A DNA stretch of 64,000 nt from Bacteroidota bacterium (GCA_020161835.1 JAIUNL010000011.1:62001-126000); one strand, 5' to 3'; positions 18,573 to 27,587 are shown, counted from the first letter of the stretch. The notes: generated by a model not told the origin, from the letters alone. Program-made: numbers and translations.

Positions 18573-19295
18573 TCAGGAAAAAGCAGCAATTCCTAAAATC
18601 CCAGCCGCCAAAACCGTTTCAATCCAGCCAATTGTGGGAATCTTTAGCCGAACGTATTTTTCAATAAACAGAAAAACCAGAATTCCCTTTACCAGAATCA
18701 AACCTGCCATCAGGATTGCTGGAATCGTCCCCAAATACACCAGGAAACCACCTGCAACCAATGCATAGGGAATAATTCCCCAGCTTTTAATCTCACGGAT
18801 TCTGATTTTTAAAAGAACAGGAGTCATGCAGAAGTACAATCCAACCGGAAGCCATTCTATAAATAGTTGAGAATAATGCCGGTTTAACATCCATGGCGAA
18901 CCCAGAAACGGAATCAGGGTAAAGGCTGAGAAAATCAGCCATTCTGCAGGAAGTGTTTTTTGAAGTCGGGATGCAAATAAAAGTGCAGTGACAATTCCCA
19001 GCACAAGAAGAAAAAAGACAGGTAATTCAGGTTCAGGAAGGATGAGTAAAACCGTTGCCAACCCGGCAGCAGTTAAAATGAGGTAAATCCCAAAAATTGG
19101 AAAGTAAGGTTTAAATTTTACCTTCCCTGATTTTACCCACATGGAACCCAGTTCGGTAACATGGAGACCAGCCAAAACCCAAATCAGCAAAACCGGGTGA
19201 ATCCAGTTAAAATCTCCGCCACGGAGAATGGCGTACAACCAGCCAATGATGACCGTAATGTAAGCGCCATGTTGCCGGGACCAGAAGAATTTCAT
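18573..19295 (-). CDS. YwiC-like integral membrane protein
   Basis: This 240-residue polytopic membrane protein has about seven or eight hydrophobic segments. The N-terminus (FFWSRQHGAYITVIIGW) carries the QHGA motif that defines the YwiC-like family. A conserved arginine/lysine-rich cytoplasmic stretch (VLLKIRIREIKSW) is also family-like. The function of YwiC proteins is not established. It is preceded and followed by non-coding repeats, so it is probably a single-gene unit. Confidence 0.75.
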   Translation of the reverse strand: MKFFWSRQHGAYITVIIGWLYAILRGGDFNWIHPVLLIWVLAGLHVTELGSMWVKSGKVKFKPYFPIFGIYLILTAAGLATVLLILPEPELPVFFLLVLGIVTALLFASRLQKTLPAEWLIFSAFTLIPFLGSPWMLNRHYSQLFIEWLPVGLYFCMTPVLLKIRIREIKSWGIIPYALVAGGFLVYLGTIPAILMAGLILVKGILVFLFIEKYVRLKIPTIGWIETVLAAGILGIAAFS

Positions 19296-19313
19296 GAATT
19301 AGAAAATGGTGGT

Positions 19314-19341
19314 ATGTGGCAAGTGATAAGTATTAAGTGAT
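19314..19341 (+). repeat. Degenerate heptamer array (AAGTGAT), left arm
   Basis: Four heptamers in register: ATGTGGC, AAGTGAT, AAGTATT and AAGTGAT. The core AGTGATAAGTA (19322-19332) is an exact inverted copy of 19396-19406 in the right arm. Confidence 0.7.
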
Positions 19342-19394
19342 TTGAAGGAATCCAATTGAAAACCAAAAAACAATAATCCCGAAATAAGGTCATT

Positions 19395-19429
19395 TTACTT
19401 ATCACTGACCACCTGTCACTTGTCACTTA
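19395..19429 (-). repeat. Degenerate heptamer array (TAAGTGA), right arm
   Basis: Reading the minus strand: TAAGTGA, CAAGTGA, CAGGTGG, TCAGTGA, TAAGTAA. The first TAA is the yebC stop codon. It is in inverted orientation to the array at 19314, so the intervening 53 bases could form a loop. Confidence 0.7.
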
Positions 19430-20134
19430 TTTAAGATTATGATACACGTTCTGAACGTCGTCATCACTTTCGATATCTTCAACGAGATCAAGAACTTCTT
19501 TTTCCTGTTCTTCAGTACATTCAACCCAAATATTGGGCACACGCTGAAGTTCTGAAGAAATCACATTGATTTTTTTCGATTCAAGAGCTTTTTGCATGTT
19601 TCCAAAATCAGTAAATGCAGTTGTCAAAAAGACAGCATCTTCTTCTCTTTGCATTTCTTCAAGACCGGCATCAATCAGTTCAAGTTCAAGTGTATCAAGA
19701 TCAAGTCCTTCCGGATTGATTTTAAAAACACCTTTCCTGATAAAGATAGATTCAAGGGCACCGGTTGTGGCCAGTGTCCGTCCATGACGGTTCAGATGCA
19801 TTCTTACATTTGCAACGGTACGGGTTGTGTTATCAGTTGCAGTTTCAATGAAAATTCCAACTCCGTGCGGACCGTAAGCTTCGTACGTGGCTTCTTCAAA
19901 ATTTTCTTTATCCCGGGAAACTGCACGTTTAATGGCTGCATCAACCCGATCTTTGGGCATGTTTGCGCCTTTGGCATTCTGAATAGCAATACGAAGGCGG
20001 GCATTATTATCAGGATCAGGTCCGTTAGATTTTACAGCAATTGCAATTTCTTTGCCGATTTTGGTGAAGGCTTTTGCCATCCGGTCAAACCGGGCAAACA
20101 TGGTGTGTTTACGTTTTTCAAAAATACGACCCAT
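19427..20134 (-). CDS. YebC/PmpR (TACO1) family protein
   Basis: This 235-residue cytosolic protein is of a family described both as DNA-binding regulators and as translation factors easing ribosome stalling. Diagnostic segments are FDRMAKAFTKIGKEI, ARLRIAIQNAKGANMPKDRVDAAIKRA and YEAYGPHGVGIFIE. The N-terminus (MGRIFEKRKHTMF) differs slightly from the usual MAGHSKWANIKHRK start but aligns with it. The stop codon is shared with the heptamer array. Confidence 0.93.
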   Translation of the reverse strand: MGRIFEKRKHTMFARFDRMAKAFTKIGKEIAIAVKSNGPDPDNNARLRIAIQNAKGANMPKDRVDAAIKRAVSRDKENFEEATYEAYGPHGVGIFIETATDNTTRTVANVRMHLNRHGRTLATTGALESIFIRKGVFKINPEGLDLDTLELELIDAGLEEMQREEDAVFLTTAFTDFGNMQKALESKKINVISSELQRVPNIWVECTEEQEKEVLDLVEDIESDDDVQNVYHNLK

Positions 20135-20466
20135 AAAAACTTCTCTTTTTTACTAAATTTTGTGGCGCAAATGTCATCAAAAAAAACAAAATTTGCAAAG
20201 TTTGAAGATAGAATGGAATTTTGGTCCTGAATTTACCCGCTGATATTAAACCATGAAATGATTCTGAAACATCTAATCTGAAGCTGCTGATCAGGATCAA
20301 CTGTTTTGAAACTTTCTTGGCACCTCTAAAAACCTTTTTTTCTCCCTTGTAATGGATGAGCTTCGCAGAACTTCGTTAGCCCAATCAAGTTGAGGATGAC
20401 ATTGTTGAGGTTTATAGAGGTGCCATTCGCCATATAACGAAGCCAATTTAACCCGGGAGTAACCCA
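20135..20466. other. Intergenic region with a MITE-like inverted repeat
   Basis: This 332-base gap holds the upstream part of yebC on the left (possible GACATTTG element) and the inverted repeat at 20319-20424. A 40-base leader precedes the repeat-protein gene. No further gene is seen. Confidence 0.7.
20319..20424. mobile_element. MITE-like element with 16-bp inverted ends
   Basis: GGCACCTCTAAAAACC (20319-20334) and GGTTTATAGAGGTGCC (20409-20424) are inverted with one mismatch, around a 74-base non-coding core. No obvious target duplication flanks it. The size and ends suggest a miniature element or IS remnant, but no transposase is nearby. Confidence 0.5.
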
Positions 20467-21006
20467 ATGAAACCATTATTAATTGTCATTTCCCTTTTTT
20501 GCCTGTTATCTGCTGCAAACGCACAAAATTCAATGCATGTTGAAAATGGCTATCTCGTGCTCCGCATTAAATTGGATGAAAATATAGACTTAGCCCGTCT
20601 GTCTGAACTTTTGAACGTTAACTCATCGTCGGAATTTAATGAAATCGACGAGATTTTACAGACCTATCAGGATTATTACCGCCTTACCGGACAAATTTTA
20701 CCGGAATGGCTGCAAAACTTCAAGGAAAATCTTCGGTTGATAGACAGGCTCAATAAGGCAACGATTAAACCACAAAGTATTGGCGCCATCTCCATCAGGT
20801 ATCACTTTAGCTCCAAACAGGTTATTGAAGTTGGGAAAATGGAGGTTAAGTATGATTTCAGAACAAATAAAATTACCCAGGTAGGTGATGTAAAGATTGA
20901 GTATCATTTTGTTACCGGTAAAGTAGAACAGATTGGGGATCTTAAAATTGAGTATCACCCCTTCAATGGCAGCATCAGAAAAATTGGAGAAATTGACTTA
21001 AAATAA
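20467..21006 (+). CDS. Secreted protein with about 18-residue C-terminal repeats, function unknown
   Basis: I do not recognise this 179-residue family. A signal peptide ends near AANAQ. The middle (about 25-95) is helical-looking. Residues of about 105-179 hold four degenerate repeats with the pattern xIxYxFxTxKIxQIGD: ISIRYHFSSKQVIEVGKM, EVKYDFRTNKITQVGDV, KIEYHFVTGKVEQIGDL and KIEYHPFNGSIRKIGEI. Such short beta-hairpin repeats suggest a small beta-solenoid or meander. A GGGAG site lies near the ATG. It sits alone between the MITE-like element and the DEAD-box gene. Confidence 0.7.
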   Translation: MKPLLIVISLFCLLSAANAQNSMHVENGYLVLRIKLDENIDLARLSELLNVNSSSEFNEIDEILQTYQDYYRLTGQILPEWLQNFKENLRLIDRLNKATIKPQSIGAISIRYHFSSKQVIEVGKMEVKYDFRTNKITQVGDVKIEYHFVTGKVEQIGDLKIEYHPFNGSIRKIGEIDLK

Positions 21007-21011
21007 GCAGA

Positions 21012-21043
21012 TTTGGAAAAACCCGTTTCCTTTCGTACCTTTG
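21012..21043 (+). promoter_or_regulatory. Bacteroidota-type promoter for the DEAD-box gene
   Basis: TTTG (21012-21015), 20 bases, then TACCTTTG (21036-21043). Transcription would start near 21050, leaving a leader of about 120 bases. The leader contains a 15-codon open frame (21059-21106). Confidence 0.6.
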
Positions 21044-21171
21044 CGCCTTACTTGTGCTATGAATTCGCCCGCCCCTGCCCAGGCAACATCCTTAACGTTG
21101 CAGTGATTCGGTGTCCGGTTAGATGAAATTACGTGGAAGAATTCCGGCACCACACTAAAAAAAGGGTACAT

Positions 21172-22986
21172 ATGTCCGATTTCCTATCTTTTGGTCTCCA
21201 GGAGACCATTCTTCAAGCTATTGCTGAACTGGGATTTGAAACTCCCACTCCAATCCAGGAAAAAATGATTCCCCATCTTCTGAGTAATTCAGGTGATGTT
21301 GTGGGTCTTGCTCAAACCGGAACCGGCAAAACTGCCGCATTTGGTTTGCCCATCCTTAATTTTATCAATCCGAAAAGCCGTTTGCCACAGGCTTTGGTTT
21401 TAAGCCCGACACGTGAACTTGCCATGCAGATTTCCCGTGATCTTGAGTCTTTTTCCAAATTCATGCCAGGCGTTTCTATCGTTTCAGTTTACGGCGGTGC
21501 TCCCATCGACAAGCAGATCAGAACCATTCAGCGTGGCGTTCAGATTGTAGTTGCAACTCCCGGCCGGATGCTTGACCTGATTAACCGCCGTGTCGTTGAT
21601 TTTTCAAAAATTGAATATCTTGTTCTTGACGAGGCCGATGAAATGCTCAACATGGGATTCCGTGAAGAGCTCGATGCCATCCTTGAGTCTGTTCCCACAG
21701 AAAGAAATACCCTGCTCTTCTCTGCAACCATGCAGCCTGAAGTTAGCCGTATTGCCTCGAAATACATGAAAAAACCAACTGAAATTACGGTTGGGAAAAA
21801 GAATGCCGGTTCCGCAACTATCGAACACATCGTTCACCTGATCCACGAAAAAGACCGGTACGAAGTGGTTAAACGGATTGCTGACTCAAACCCGGAAATT
21901 TATGGGATTGTTTTCTGCAGAACCCGTATTGAAACTCAGGATGTGTCTGATAAACTCAGAAAAGATGGTTACCCGGCAGAGGCCCTTCATGGTGATCTCT
22001 CACAGTCACAGCGTGATTATGTCATGGGTAAGTTCCGTGACGGACATATTCGTCTTCTCGTTGCCACTGACGTTGCTGCCCGTGGTCTCGATGTGAACAA
22101 CCTGTCACACGTTATCAATTATAATCTGCCTGATGATGTAGAAGTTTATACCCACCGTTCTGGTCGTACTGGCCGTGCCGGAAAAACCGGGATTTGTATT
22201 TCGATCATTAACATGCGTGAAAAATTCAAGATCAAATCTATTGAACGCACCATTCAGTCAATGGTAACGATTAAACCCGTTCCGACCGGTGTTCAGATTC
22301 TTGAAAAACAGCTGCATGCCTTAATTGACAAAATTCACACAGTAGAAATCCGTGAAGACAATATTGCACCATTCATGGCCGATATTCAGGATAAACTTGA
22401 ACATATCAACCGTGAAACCCTGATTAAAAAGATGATTTCAATGGAATTCAACCAGTTCTTTGAACGGTATTCCAAAATGAAAGACTTGAATGTGAATGAT
22501 TCTTTTGGTGATCGTCCTGAAAAACGCCGCAGTGAAGGTGATTACGCAGCCCGCCCTGAACGTGATTTCTCCCGTGGGGATCGTCAGGAACGTGGAGACC
22601 GCCCTGAACGTGGACCACATGCTGAGAGATCAGAAGCTACTGGTGCTGAAATTGGCTTTTCCCGCATTTTCATTAATCTTGGGAAAACAGATGGCCTGAA
22701 TCCGGCAACCCTTATTGGAATCATCAACGAAATCAGTAAAAAACGGAATGTTCAGATTGGCCGGATCGATCTTGGCAAAACTTTCACCTTTTTTGATATT
22801 GATGAAAAATTTGCATCTAAAGTTGTTGAAGATTTCCAGGGCTCAGAATACAATGGCCGTCCGCTTCAGGTAGAATTTGCAAAACCGGATAACGGACCAG
22901 CTAAAAAGTTCAAACCTGAATTCCGTGAACGTGGCGGAGCAAGAAACAGCAGTGGCGGCGGATATAAAGGCCGTCCGAGAAGATAA
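21172..22986 (+). CDS. DEAD-box ATP-dependent RNA helicase with DbpA-type RNA-binding domain
   Basis: This 604-residue helicase probably unwinds structured RNA in ribosome assembly and cold adaptation (DeaD/CsdA type). The ATG at 21172 has AAAGGG five bases upstream. A GTG at 21133 in frame has no such site. Helicase motifs are in order: Q motif (FETPTPIQ, 22-29), AQTGTGKT (47-54), PTRELA, VLDEADEML, SAT, and HRSGRTGRAG. An Arg/Glu/Asp-rich linker (RPERGDRQERG) precedes a DbpA-type RNA-recognition fold (FSRIFINLGK...QVEFA). It ends in a Gly/Arg-rich tail (RERGGARNSSGGGYKGRPRR). Confidence 0.94.
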   Translation: MSDFLSFGLQETILQAIAELGFETPTPIQEKMIPHLLSNSGDVVGLAQTGTGKTAAFGLPILNFINPKSRLPQALVLSPTRELAMQISRDLESFSKFMPGVSIVSVYGGAPIDKQIRTIQRGVQIVVATPGRMLDLINRRVVDFSKIEYLVLDEADEMLNMGFREELDAILESVPTERNTLLFSATMQPEVSRIASKYMKKPTEITVGKKNAGSATIEHIVHLIHEKDRYEVVKRIADSNPEIYGIVFCRTRIETQDVSDKLRKDGYPAEALHGDLSQSQRDYVMGKFRDGHIRLLVATDVAARGLDVNNLSHVINYNLPDDVEVYTHRSGRTGRAGKTGICISIINMREKFKIKSIERTIQSMVTIKPVPTGVQILEKQLHALIDKIHTVEIREDNIAPFMADIQDKLEHINRETLIKKMISMEFNQFFERYSKMKDLNVNDSFGDRPEKRRSEGDYAARPERDFSRGDRQERGDRPERGPHAERSEATGAEIGFSRIFINLGKTDGLNPATLIGIINEISKKRNVQIGRIDLGKTFTFFDIDEKFASKVVEDFQGSEYNGRPLQVEFAKPDNGPAKKFKPEFRERGGARNSSGGGYKGRPRR

Positions 22987-22990
22987 CAGC

Positions 22991-23018
22991 AAGTTATAAG
23001 TGGTAAGTGGTAAGTAAA
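22991..23018 (+). repeat. Heptamer array AAGTTAT/AAGTGGT
   Basis: Four heptamers in register (AAGTTAT, AAGTGGT, AAGTGGT, AAGTAAA) begin five bases after the DEAD-box stop codon. They belong to the dispersed GTAAGTG family. Confidence 0.8.
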
Positions 23019-23063
23019 AACTCCCGCTAAACTAACGACTCTCTTTGCTTTCCTATTCAAAAT

Positions 23064-23100
23064 AAAAAAGCCGGTCACTGAAAAGTGCCGGCTTTTTTTA
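23064..23100 (+). terminator. Intrinsic terminator after the DEAD-box gene
   Basis: A-tract, GCCGGTCACT stem with GAAA loop, AGTGCCGGC, then seven T. It is also A-rich on the other side, so it may act in both directions. Confidence 0.85.
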
Positions 23101-23174
23101 TAACTTAAAACTCAGGAAACGTTCGGGATATTCACATAGCCCGATTTGTCCACTTGTCACCCATCCTCTTATTC

Positions 23175-23209
23175 AGTTAGCCGTGACCCGTAATATGTGA
23201 CCCGTAACC
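23175..23209 (-). repeat. Heptamer array GTTACGG/GTCACNN/ATTACGG
   Basis: On the minus strand: GTTACGG, GTCACAT, ATTACGG, GTCACGG, CTAAC. The same units in the same order occur at 54091, and a related array is at 42421. Confidence 0.75.
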
Positions 23210-23229
23210 TTTCCCAAGCGCCCTAAAAC

Positions 23230-23260
23230 AAAAAAAGTCCGCTTTTCAGCGAACTTTTTC
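23230..23260 (-). terminator. Terminator of tRNA-Phe
   Basis: On the minus strand it is a hairpin AAGTTCGCTG/AAAAGCGGACTT flanked by A and T tracts, located three bases beyond the tRNA 3' end. Confidence 0.75.
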
Positions 23261-23263
23261 TTG

Positions 23264-23336
<73 letters not shown>

Positions 23337-23498
23337 GGCACTCAATCAAAAAATCGAGACACGAAGATACGGCAGGATTTCGTTCCAGTCAATACCCACC
23401 TTCATTATTTTCAATAAGATGCAACATTTTTTTATTCCGGCTGGAATCCAAATGCCGAATCCAATCCAACCTGATTGGATGACATCAAAAACCTGCAA

Positions 23499-24047
23499 TC
23501 AGATTTTAACCTTTTTAACCAAACCAAAATAGTAGAAGGCATTAATCACAAGAGCATGGTTGATTATTCCCTTCCCGATTAACTCCTGAATATCAGAAAC
23601 CGGAATCAATTCAACATCTACTTCTTCCGCCTGATCGAGGTTTTGTGGTTTTTCAAGTTTACACCCATCGGCAAGAACATAAAAACAGGTATTGGACTGA
23701 ATAGCTGGATTTGGAAAGGATTTTCCGATCAACACGGCTTCACGGCAAACATACCCCGTCTCTTCCTCCATCTCCCGAAGTCCACCCTCAATCGGGTCTT
23801 CTTCATGGTGAAGAGCTCCACCAGGCACTTCAAGAGTAAACTCTCTGATTCCGTGGCGGTACTGCCGAACCATGACAACATGACCATCATCGGTAACCGG
23901 AATGACATTCACCCAGTTGGTACCTTCTAACGTAAAAAAATCGAATTGTTGCCCTGACATTTCACTTTCACGGGTTGATTTGTGAACTCTGAAAATTTTG
24001 CAGTCAGCATACAATTCTGTTTTGATTTCATTCCAGGAGCCGGGCAT
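23499..24047 (-). CDS. NUDIX hydrolase
   Basis: This 182-residue hydrolase is probably an ADP-ribose or nucleotide-sugar pyrophosphatase. The NUDIX box G-x5-E-x7-REUxEExGU is complete (GALHHEEDPIEGG then LREMEEETGY). The start is the ATG at 24047 (MPGSWNEIK), whose A is the last base of the TGA of the upstream 97-residue gene (TGATG), so translation is coupled. A longer in-frame start at 24074 is possible but would overlap that gene by 26 bases. The substrate cannot be fixed from sequence. Confidence 0.9.
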   Translation of the reverse strand: MPGSWNEIKTELYADCKIFRVHKSTRESEMSGQQFDFFTLEGTNWVNVIPVTDDGHVVMVRQYRHGIREFTLEVPGGALHHEEDPIEGGLREMEEETGYVCREAVLIGKSFPNPAIQSNTCFYVLADGCKLEKPQNLDQAEEVDVELIPVSDIQELIGKGIINHALVINAFYYFGLVKKVKI

Positions 24048-24340
24048 CAGGTCGCACACTTTCCGGTTTTGCACTGATCCTGGCCGACCGATTCACTCAT
24101 CAGTTCATTCAGGACAGAGAAAACTCTCTTTATAGCAATTTCATCATTTTTCGAAGCCGGCATCACTTCAATGTCGGTATAATTATTCTGCTGATCGAAA
24201 TAAAACCAGCCTGCAATTTTTCCGTCAGGATATAAAACCGTCCATGAATCGTCATAAAAAACAAAGCTGCCGTCGAAATCAAGTTCGGCGGCAGCTTCTT
24301 TTAAATTAATCACCAGATTGGTGGGAATGTGGTAAAACAC
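24047..24340 (-). CDS. Small conserved-looking protein of unknown function, 97 residues
   Basis: I do not recognise this protein. The frame is open upstream into ftsH, but the real start is the GTG at 24340, because AAGG lies five bases before it and it follows the ftsH stop by 13 bases. It reads FYHIPTNLVINLKEAAAELDFDG near the start, has an acidic, aromatic-rich body (FVFYDDSWTVLYPDG, AGWFYFDQQNNYTDIEV), and ends with two cysteines in QDQCKTGKCAT. Its stop overlaps the NUDIX start, giving a ftsH-orphan-nudix run. Confidence 0.65.
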   Translation of the reverse strand: MFYHIPTNLVINLKEAAAELDFDGSFVFYDDSWTVLYPDGKIAGWFYFDQQNNYTDIEVMPASKNDEIAIKRVFSVLNELMSESVGQDQCKTGKCAT

Positions 24341-24353
24341 CTTTACCTTACAA

Positions 24354-26474
24354 TCATGGTTTGGGTTCTGTTGTTTCAGGAACTTCGGCACCGGGTTCAG
24401 GCGCAGTCGTTTCTGCAGGAACCGGAGTTTCAACGGGAACAGGAGCCTGATAAGCATCACGGGCATCTGCATCTGCAAAGGCCTGATCCTGACGGGCAAT
24501 GATATCAGCTTCTTCTTCGTGACCGCCAACTCTTGCTCCGAGCATAATTTCAAGGTCAGCCCGGTCAAGGATTTCTTTTTCAAGCAGCGTTTCAGCCATT
24601 TTATTGAGCAAATCACGCTTGTCATTCAGAAGAGCCCGGGTTCTGTCGTGACACTCGGTTATAATTTTTCTAACCTCAGAGTCAATTTCCATGGCAACAT
24701 TTGAACCATACTTTTTATCGAAACCCATTCCCGCAACAAAGTTTTGATTTTTGGAATCAGCAAATGAAAGGTATCCGATTTTTTCTGACATACCATAGAC
24801 GGTAACCATTGCATAGGCAAAATCGGTAACTCTTTCGAGGTCATTCTGTGCTCCAGTTGAAATATCACCGAAAACAATTTCTTCAGCAACACGGCCACCC
24901 AGCAATCCGCAAATCCGGTCCAGAATTTCCTGCCGGGTCATGAGGTAACGATCTTCCAGCGGGGTGTGAAGGGTATAGCCTAATGCACCAAAACCACGGG
25001 GAACAATTGAAACCTTAGAAACCGGGTCACAATTTTCAAGGAACCAGCCAATAATGGCGTGACCTGATTCATGGTAGGCGATAACTTTTTTCTCTTTTGG
25101 ATTGATAAGCTTGTTTTTCTTTTCAAGTCCGGCAATTGACCTTTCGATCGCCATGTAAAAATCATCCATGTCGATGGTTTCACGGCCTTTTCTTGCACCA
25201 AGTAAAGCTGCTTCGTTACAAATATTGGCAATATCAGCACCGGCAAACCCGGGAGTCTGAGAAGCCAAACGGCGAAGATCAACATTTTCGCTCAGTTTCA
25301 GATTTTTGGTATGAACTCTGAAAATTGCAATACGGCCAATAAGATCAGGTTTATCAATTAAAACCTGACGGTCAAAACGACCCGGGCGGAGCAAAGCAGG
25401 ATCCAAAACATCAGGGCGGTTAGTTGCAGCTACAATAATGACACCTTTATCAGTGCTGAAACCATCCATCTCAACCAATAATTGGTTCAGGGTATTCTCA
25501 CGTTCATCGTTTGTACCCATCATAGCACCACGACCACGTGAACGACCGATTGCATCCATTTCATCAATAAAAATGATACAAGGTGCTTTGTCTTTGGCTT
25601 GTTTGAAAAGATCACGCACACGGGCAGCACCAACCCCAACGAACATTTCGACAAAGTCTGAACCTGAAAGTGAAAAGAAGGGTACACCTGCTTCACCGGC
25701 CATTGCTTTTGCAATTAGAGTTTTTCCGGTTCCCGGAGGGCCTACAAGCAGAACGCCTTTGGGTAATTTACCGCCAAGACGGGTAAATTTGGAAGGATCC
25801 TTCAGAAATTCAACAATTTCCCTGACTTCTTCTTTGGCTTCATCAAGCCCGGCAACATCTTTAAATGTGATACGTGACTCGTCGCCTTCAGCATACATTA
25901 CAGCTTTGTTTTTACCGATGTTCATCACCTGGCTGCCAGGTGACATTCTCTTAAATATAAAAACCCAGACAAGGGCGATAAGTCCGAAAGGAATAATCCA
26001 ACCCAAAAGATCAGAGACCCAGGTTGATTCAATCCGACCACGGTAATCAACCTTATTTGTTTCTAAAAAGGCGATCAGTTCTTTGTCTTCAAGCGCAACC
26101 ACAAGAAAGCGGCTACGGTCATCGTTTGATGAACCAAACCACTTGTTTGAGTTGTCCTGCGTGGCTGGGGCCGGAAGAAATTCAGGTTTGTAAACACCTT
26201 CGAGATAAGCCGAACCAATGAAAACAGTTTTCACTTTACCTTCAGCTACCGCCTTACGGAATTCACTGTAAGGAATTTCTTTTCCTTTTGACGGGCTGAT
26301 AAACATTGCCTGAACTGCAATTACACCAACAAGCAGGATGAGAAACATCCAGATTGAAAACTTAGGTTTGAACCCGTTTCCCCCGTTGGGATTCTTATTT
26401 GGATCTTTTGAAGGATCCTGCCCCGGAGCCTGATCCTTTGAATCTTTGTCTTTATTGAAAAAATCAAACGCCAT
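24354..26474 (-). CDS. ftsH: ATP-dependent zinc metalloprotease FtsH
   Basis: This inner-membrane AAA+ protease degrades misfolded membrane proteins and regulatory proteins. From the ATG at 26474 it has 706 residues. A TTG at 26486 would add four residues. There is a charged N-terminal tail of 39 residues, TM1 at about 40-58, a periplasmic domain, and TM2 at about 155-175. Walker A GPPGTGKT is at 245-252, Walker [12 protein letters not shown] at 300-310, and the SRH with RPGRFDR follows. The zinc site HESGH has H468 and H472 with E469. The C-terminus is Pro/Glu-rich ([11 protein letters not shown]). Confidence 0.97.
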   Translation of the reverse strand: MAFDFFNKDKDSKDQAPGQDPSKDPNKNPNGGNGFKPKFSIWMFLILLVGVIAVQAMFISPSKGKEIPYSEFRKAVAEGKVKTVFIGSAYLEGVYKPEFLPAPATQDNSNKWFGSSNDDRSRFLVVALEDKELIAFLETNKVDYRGRIESTWVSDLLGWIIPFGLIALVWVFIFKRMSPGSQVMNIGKNKAVMYAEGDESRITFKDVAGLDEAKEEVREIVEFLKDPSKFTRLGGKLPKGVLLVGPPGTGKTLIAKAMAGEAGVPFFSLSGSDFVEMFVGVGAARVRDLFKQAKDKAPCIIFIDEMDAIGRSRGRGAMMGTNDERENTLNQLLVEMDGFSTDKGVIIVAATNRPDVLDPALLRPGRFDRQVLIDKPDLIGRIAIFRVHTKNLKLSENVDLRRLASQTPGFAGADIANICNEAALLGARKGRETIDMDDFYMAIERSIAGLEKKNKLINPKEKKVIAYHESGHAIIGWFLENCDPVSKVSIVPRGFGALGYTLHTPLEDRYLMTRQEILDRICGLLGGRVAEEIVFGDISTGAQNDLERVTDFAYAMVTVYGMSEKIGYLSFADSKNQNFVAGMGFDKKYGSNVAMEIDSEVRKIITECHDRTRALLNDKRDLLNKMAETLLEKEILDRADLEIMLGARVGGHEEEADIIARQDQAFADADARDAYQAPVPVETPVPAETTAPEPGAEVPETTEPKP

Positions 26475-26489
26475 GCGTGTATCCAACCT

Positions 26490-27350
26490 TTATGATTTTG
26501 ATAATTCTGATGTCAGTAATCCAATAACAATAAGTGTGCCACCAAAAATTCCAGTCAAACCAATCATTTCATTTAATACAAAGAATGCCAGAACGGCGGA
26601 AAAGACAGGTTCCATGGTAAAAATGACAGCAGCTTTTGCTGGAGTCGTATCTTTCTGAAACCGTGTTTGAATAAAAGTTGTGACAATTGTTGCCATAATT
26701 GCAAGATAAAACAAAGCTACCCACAAATCGGTTTTGTAAGTCAAATAAGGAGTTTCAAAAAATGGAGCAGCTGCAAAAGAAAAAACAAAAACAGTAACAA
26801 ACTGGTAAAAAGTTAACTGATAAATGTCTGTCTCACGTGAAGCAATATCAAGATATACGATATAAACAGCATAAAGGATGGCACAAATAAGCGTTAAAAA
26901 GTCACCGAACAGTACGTCGTTTGTGATATCGGAAGATGGATTGACCAACAAATACAATCCAAAAGTGACAAGAATTACGCCGAACCATACACCACGCTTT
27001 GGGAATTTCCGCTCAATGATAACCTGAAAAATCGGAGTGAAAATGACGAGGAGGCCGGTTATAAAACCTGAGTGACTTGCAGATGTAAATTTAAGTCCGG
27101 CAGTTTGGGTTGCAAAACCTAAAAACAGTGTCAAACAAACAAGAATCGCTGCCTTTTTGGGTCTGAACCCAGTTGAAAATATTTTCTTATGGAAAACAGC
27201 ACCGAAAATCAAAGCTGCAATAAGAAAACGAACCCCCAGAAACATCAGTGGCGATGCCTGATCAAGTGAGGTTTTAGTTATGACAAAGGTACTTCCCCAA
27301 ATCAGGGTAACAAGTAACAGAAAAATCTCTGACCGTCGGGATGGCTGCAT
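26490..27350 (-). CDS. EamA/DMT-family transporter
   Basis: This 286-residue membrane protein has about ten hydrophobic helices in two EamA halves (LLVTLIWGSTFVITK near the N-terminus; ILYAVYIVYLD and VFTMEPVFSAVLAFFVL in the second half). The ATLIWGSTF and MEPV...A motifs are characteristic of drug/metabolite exporters. The substrate is unknown. It ends 15 bases before the ftsH ATG, so the two are probably co-transcribed. Confidence 0.88.
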   Translation of the reverse strand: MQPSRRSEIFLLLVTLIWGSTFVITKTSLDQASPLMFLGVRFLIAALIFGAVFHKKIFSTGFRPKKAAILVCLTLFLGFATQTAGLKFTSASHSGFITGLLVIFTPIFQVIIERKFPKRGVWFGVILVTFGLYLLVNPSSDITNDVLFGDFLTLICAILYAVYIVYLDIASRETDIYQLTFYQFVTVFVFSFAAAPFFETPYLTYKTDLWVALFYLAIMATIVTTFIQTRFQKDTTPAKAAVIFTMEPVFSAVLAFFVLNEMIGLTGIFGGTLIVIGLLTSELSKS

Positions 27351-27533
27351 GGCTTCCTGGAAATTCCGTAAAAATCGTAATCTAATCGTAACAATTCAAT
27401 TAATTTCTTAAAGACATAAAAATGCACCGCATTCGCATCAGTATCAAAACCAATAATTTAAATTATTAACGCATTTTGGATTAAATACATTACTTTTCAA
27501 ATTTAATCCAATATAGGTACAAATCTTCCTGGC

Positions 27534-27564
27534 TTTGGCTTAGCCGGATTTGGTTGTATCTTCG
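27534..27564 (+). promoter_or_regulatory. Bacteroidota-type promoter
   Basis: TTTG (27534-27537), 19 bases, then TATCTTCG (27557-27564). It precedes the large Calx-beta/nuclease gene by 23 bases. Confidence 0.45.
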
Positions 27565-27587
27565 TTGTTTAAACCCTCGGAGAATAC

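Noticed and set aside
19592..20230. 212-codon plus-strand frame antisense to yebC
   Set aside because: It is Cys/Phe/Asn-rich composition from reading yebC backwards. YebC has diagnostic motifs on the other strand.
24341..24625. N-terminal half of a 192-codon frame
   Set aside because: It overlaps ftsH in another frame with low-quality composition. Only the part from the GTG at 24340 looks like a gene.
25438..26046. 202-codon plus-strand frame antisense to ftsH
   Set aside because: It overlaps conserved ftsH domains in full and has no ribosome site. It is a shadow.
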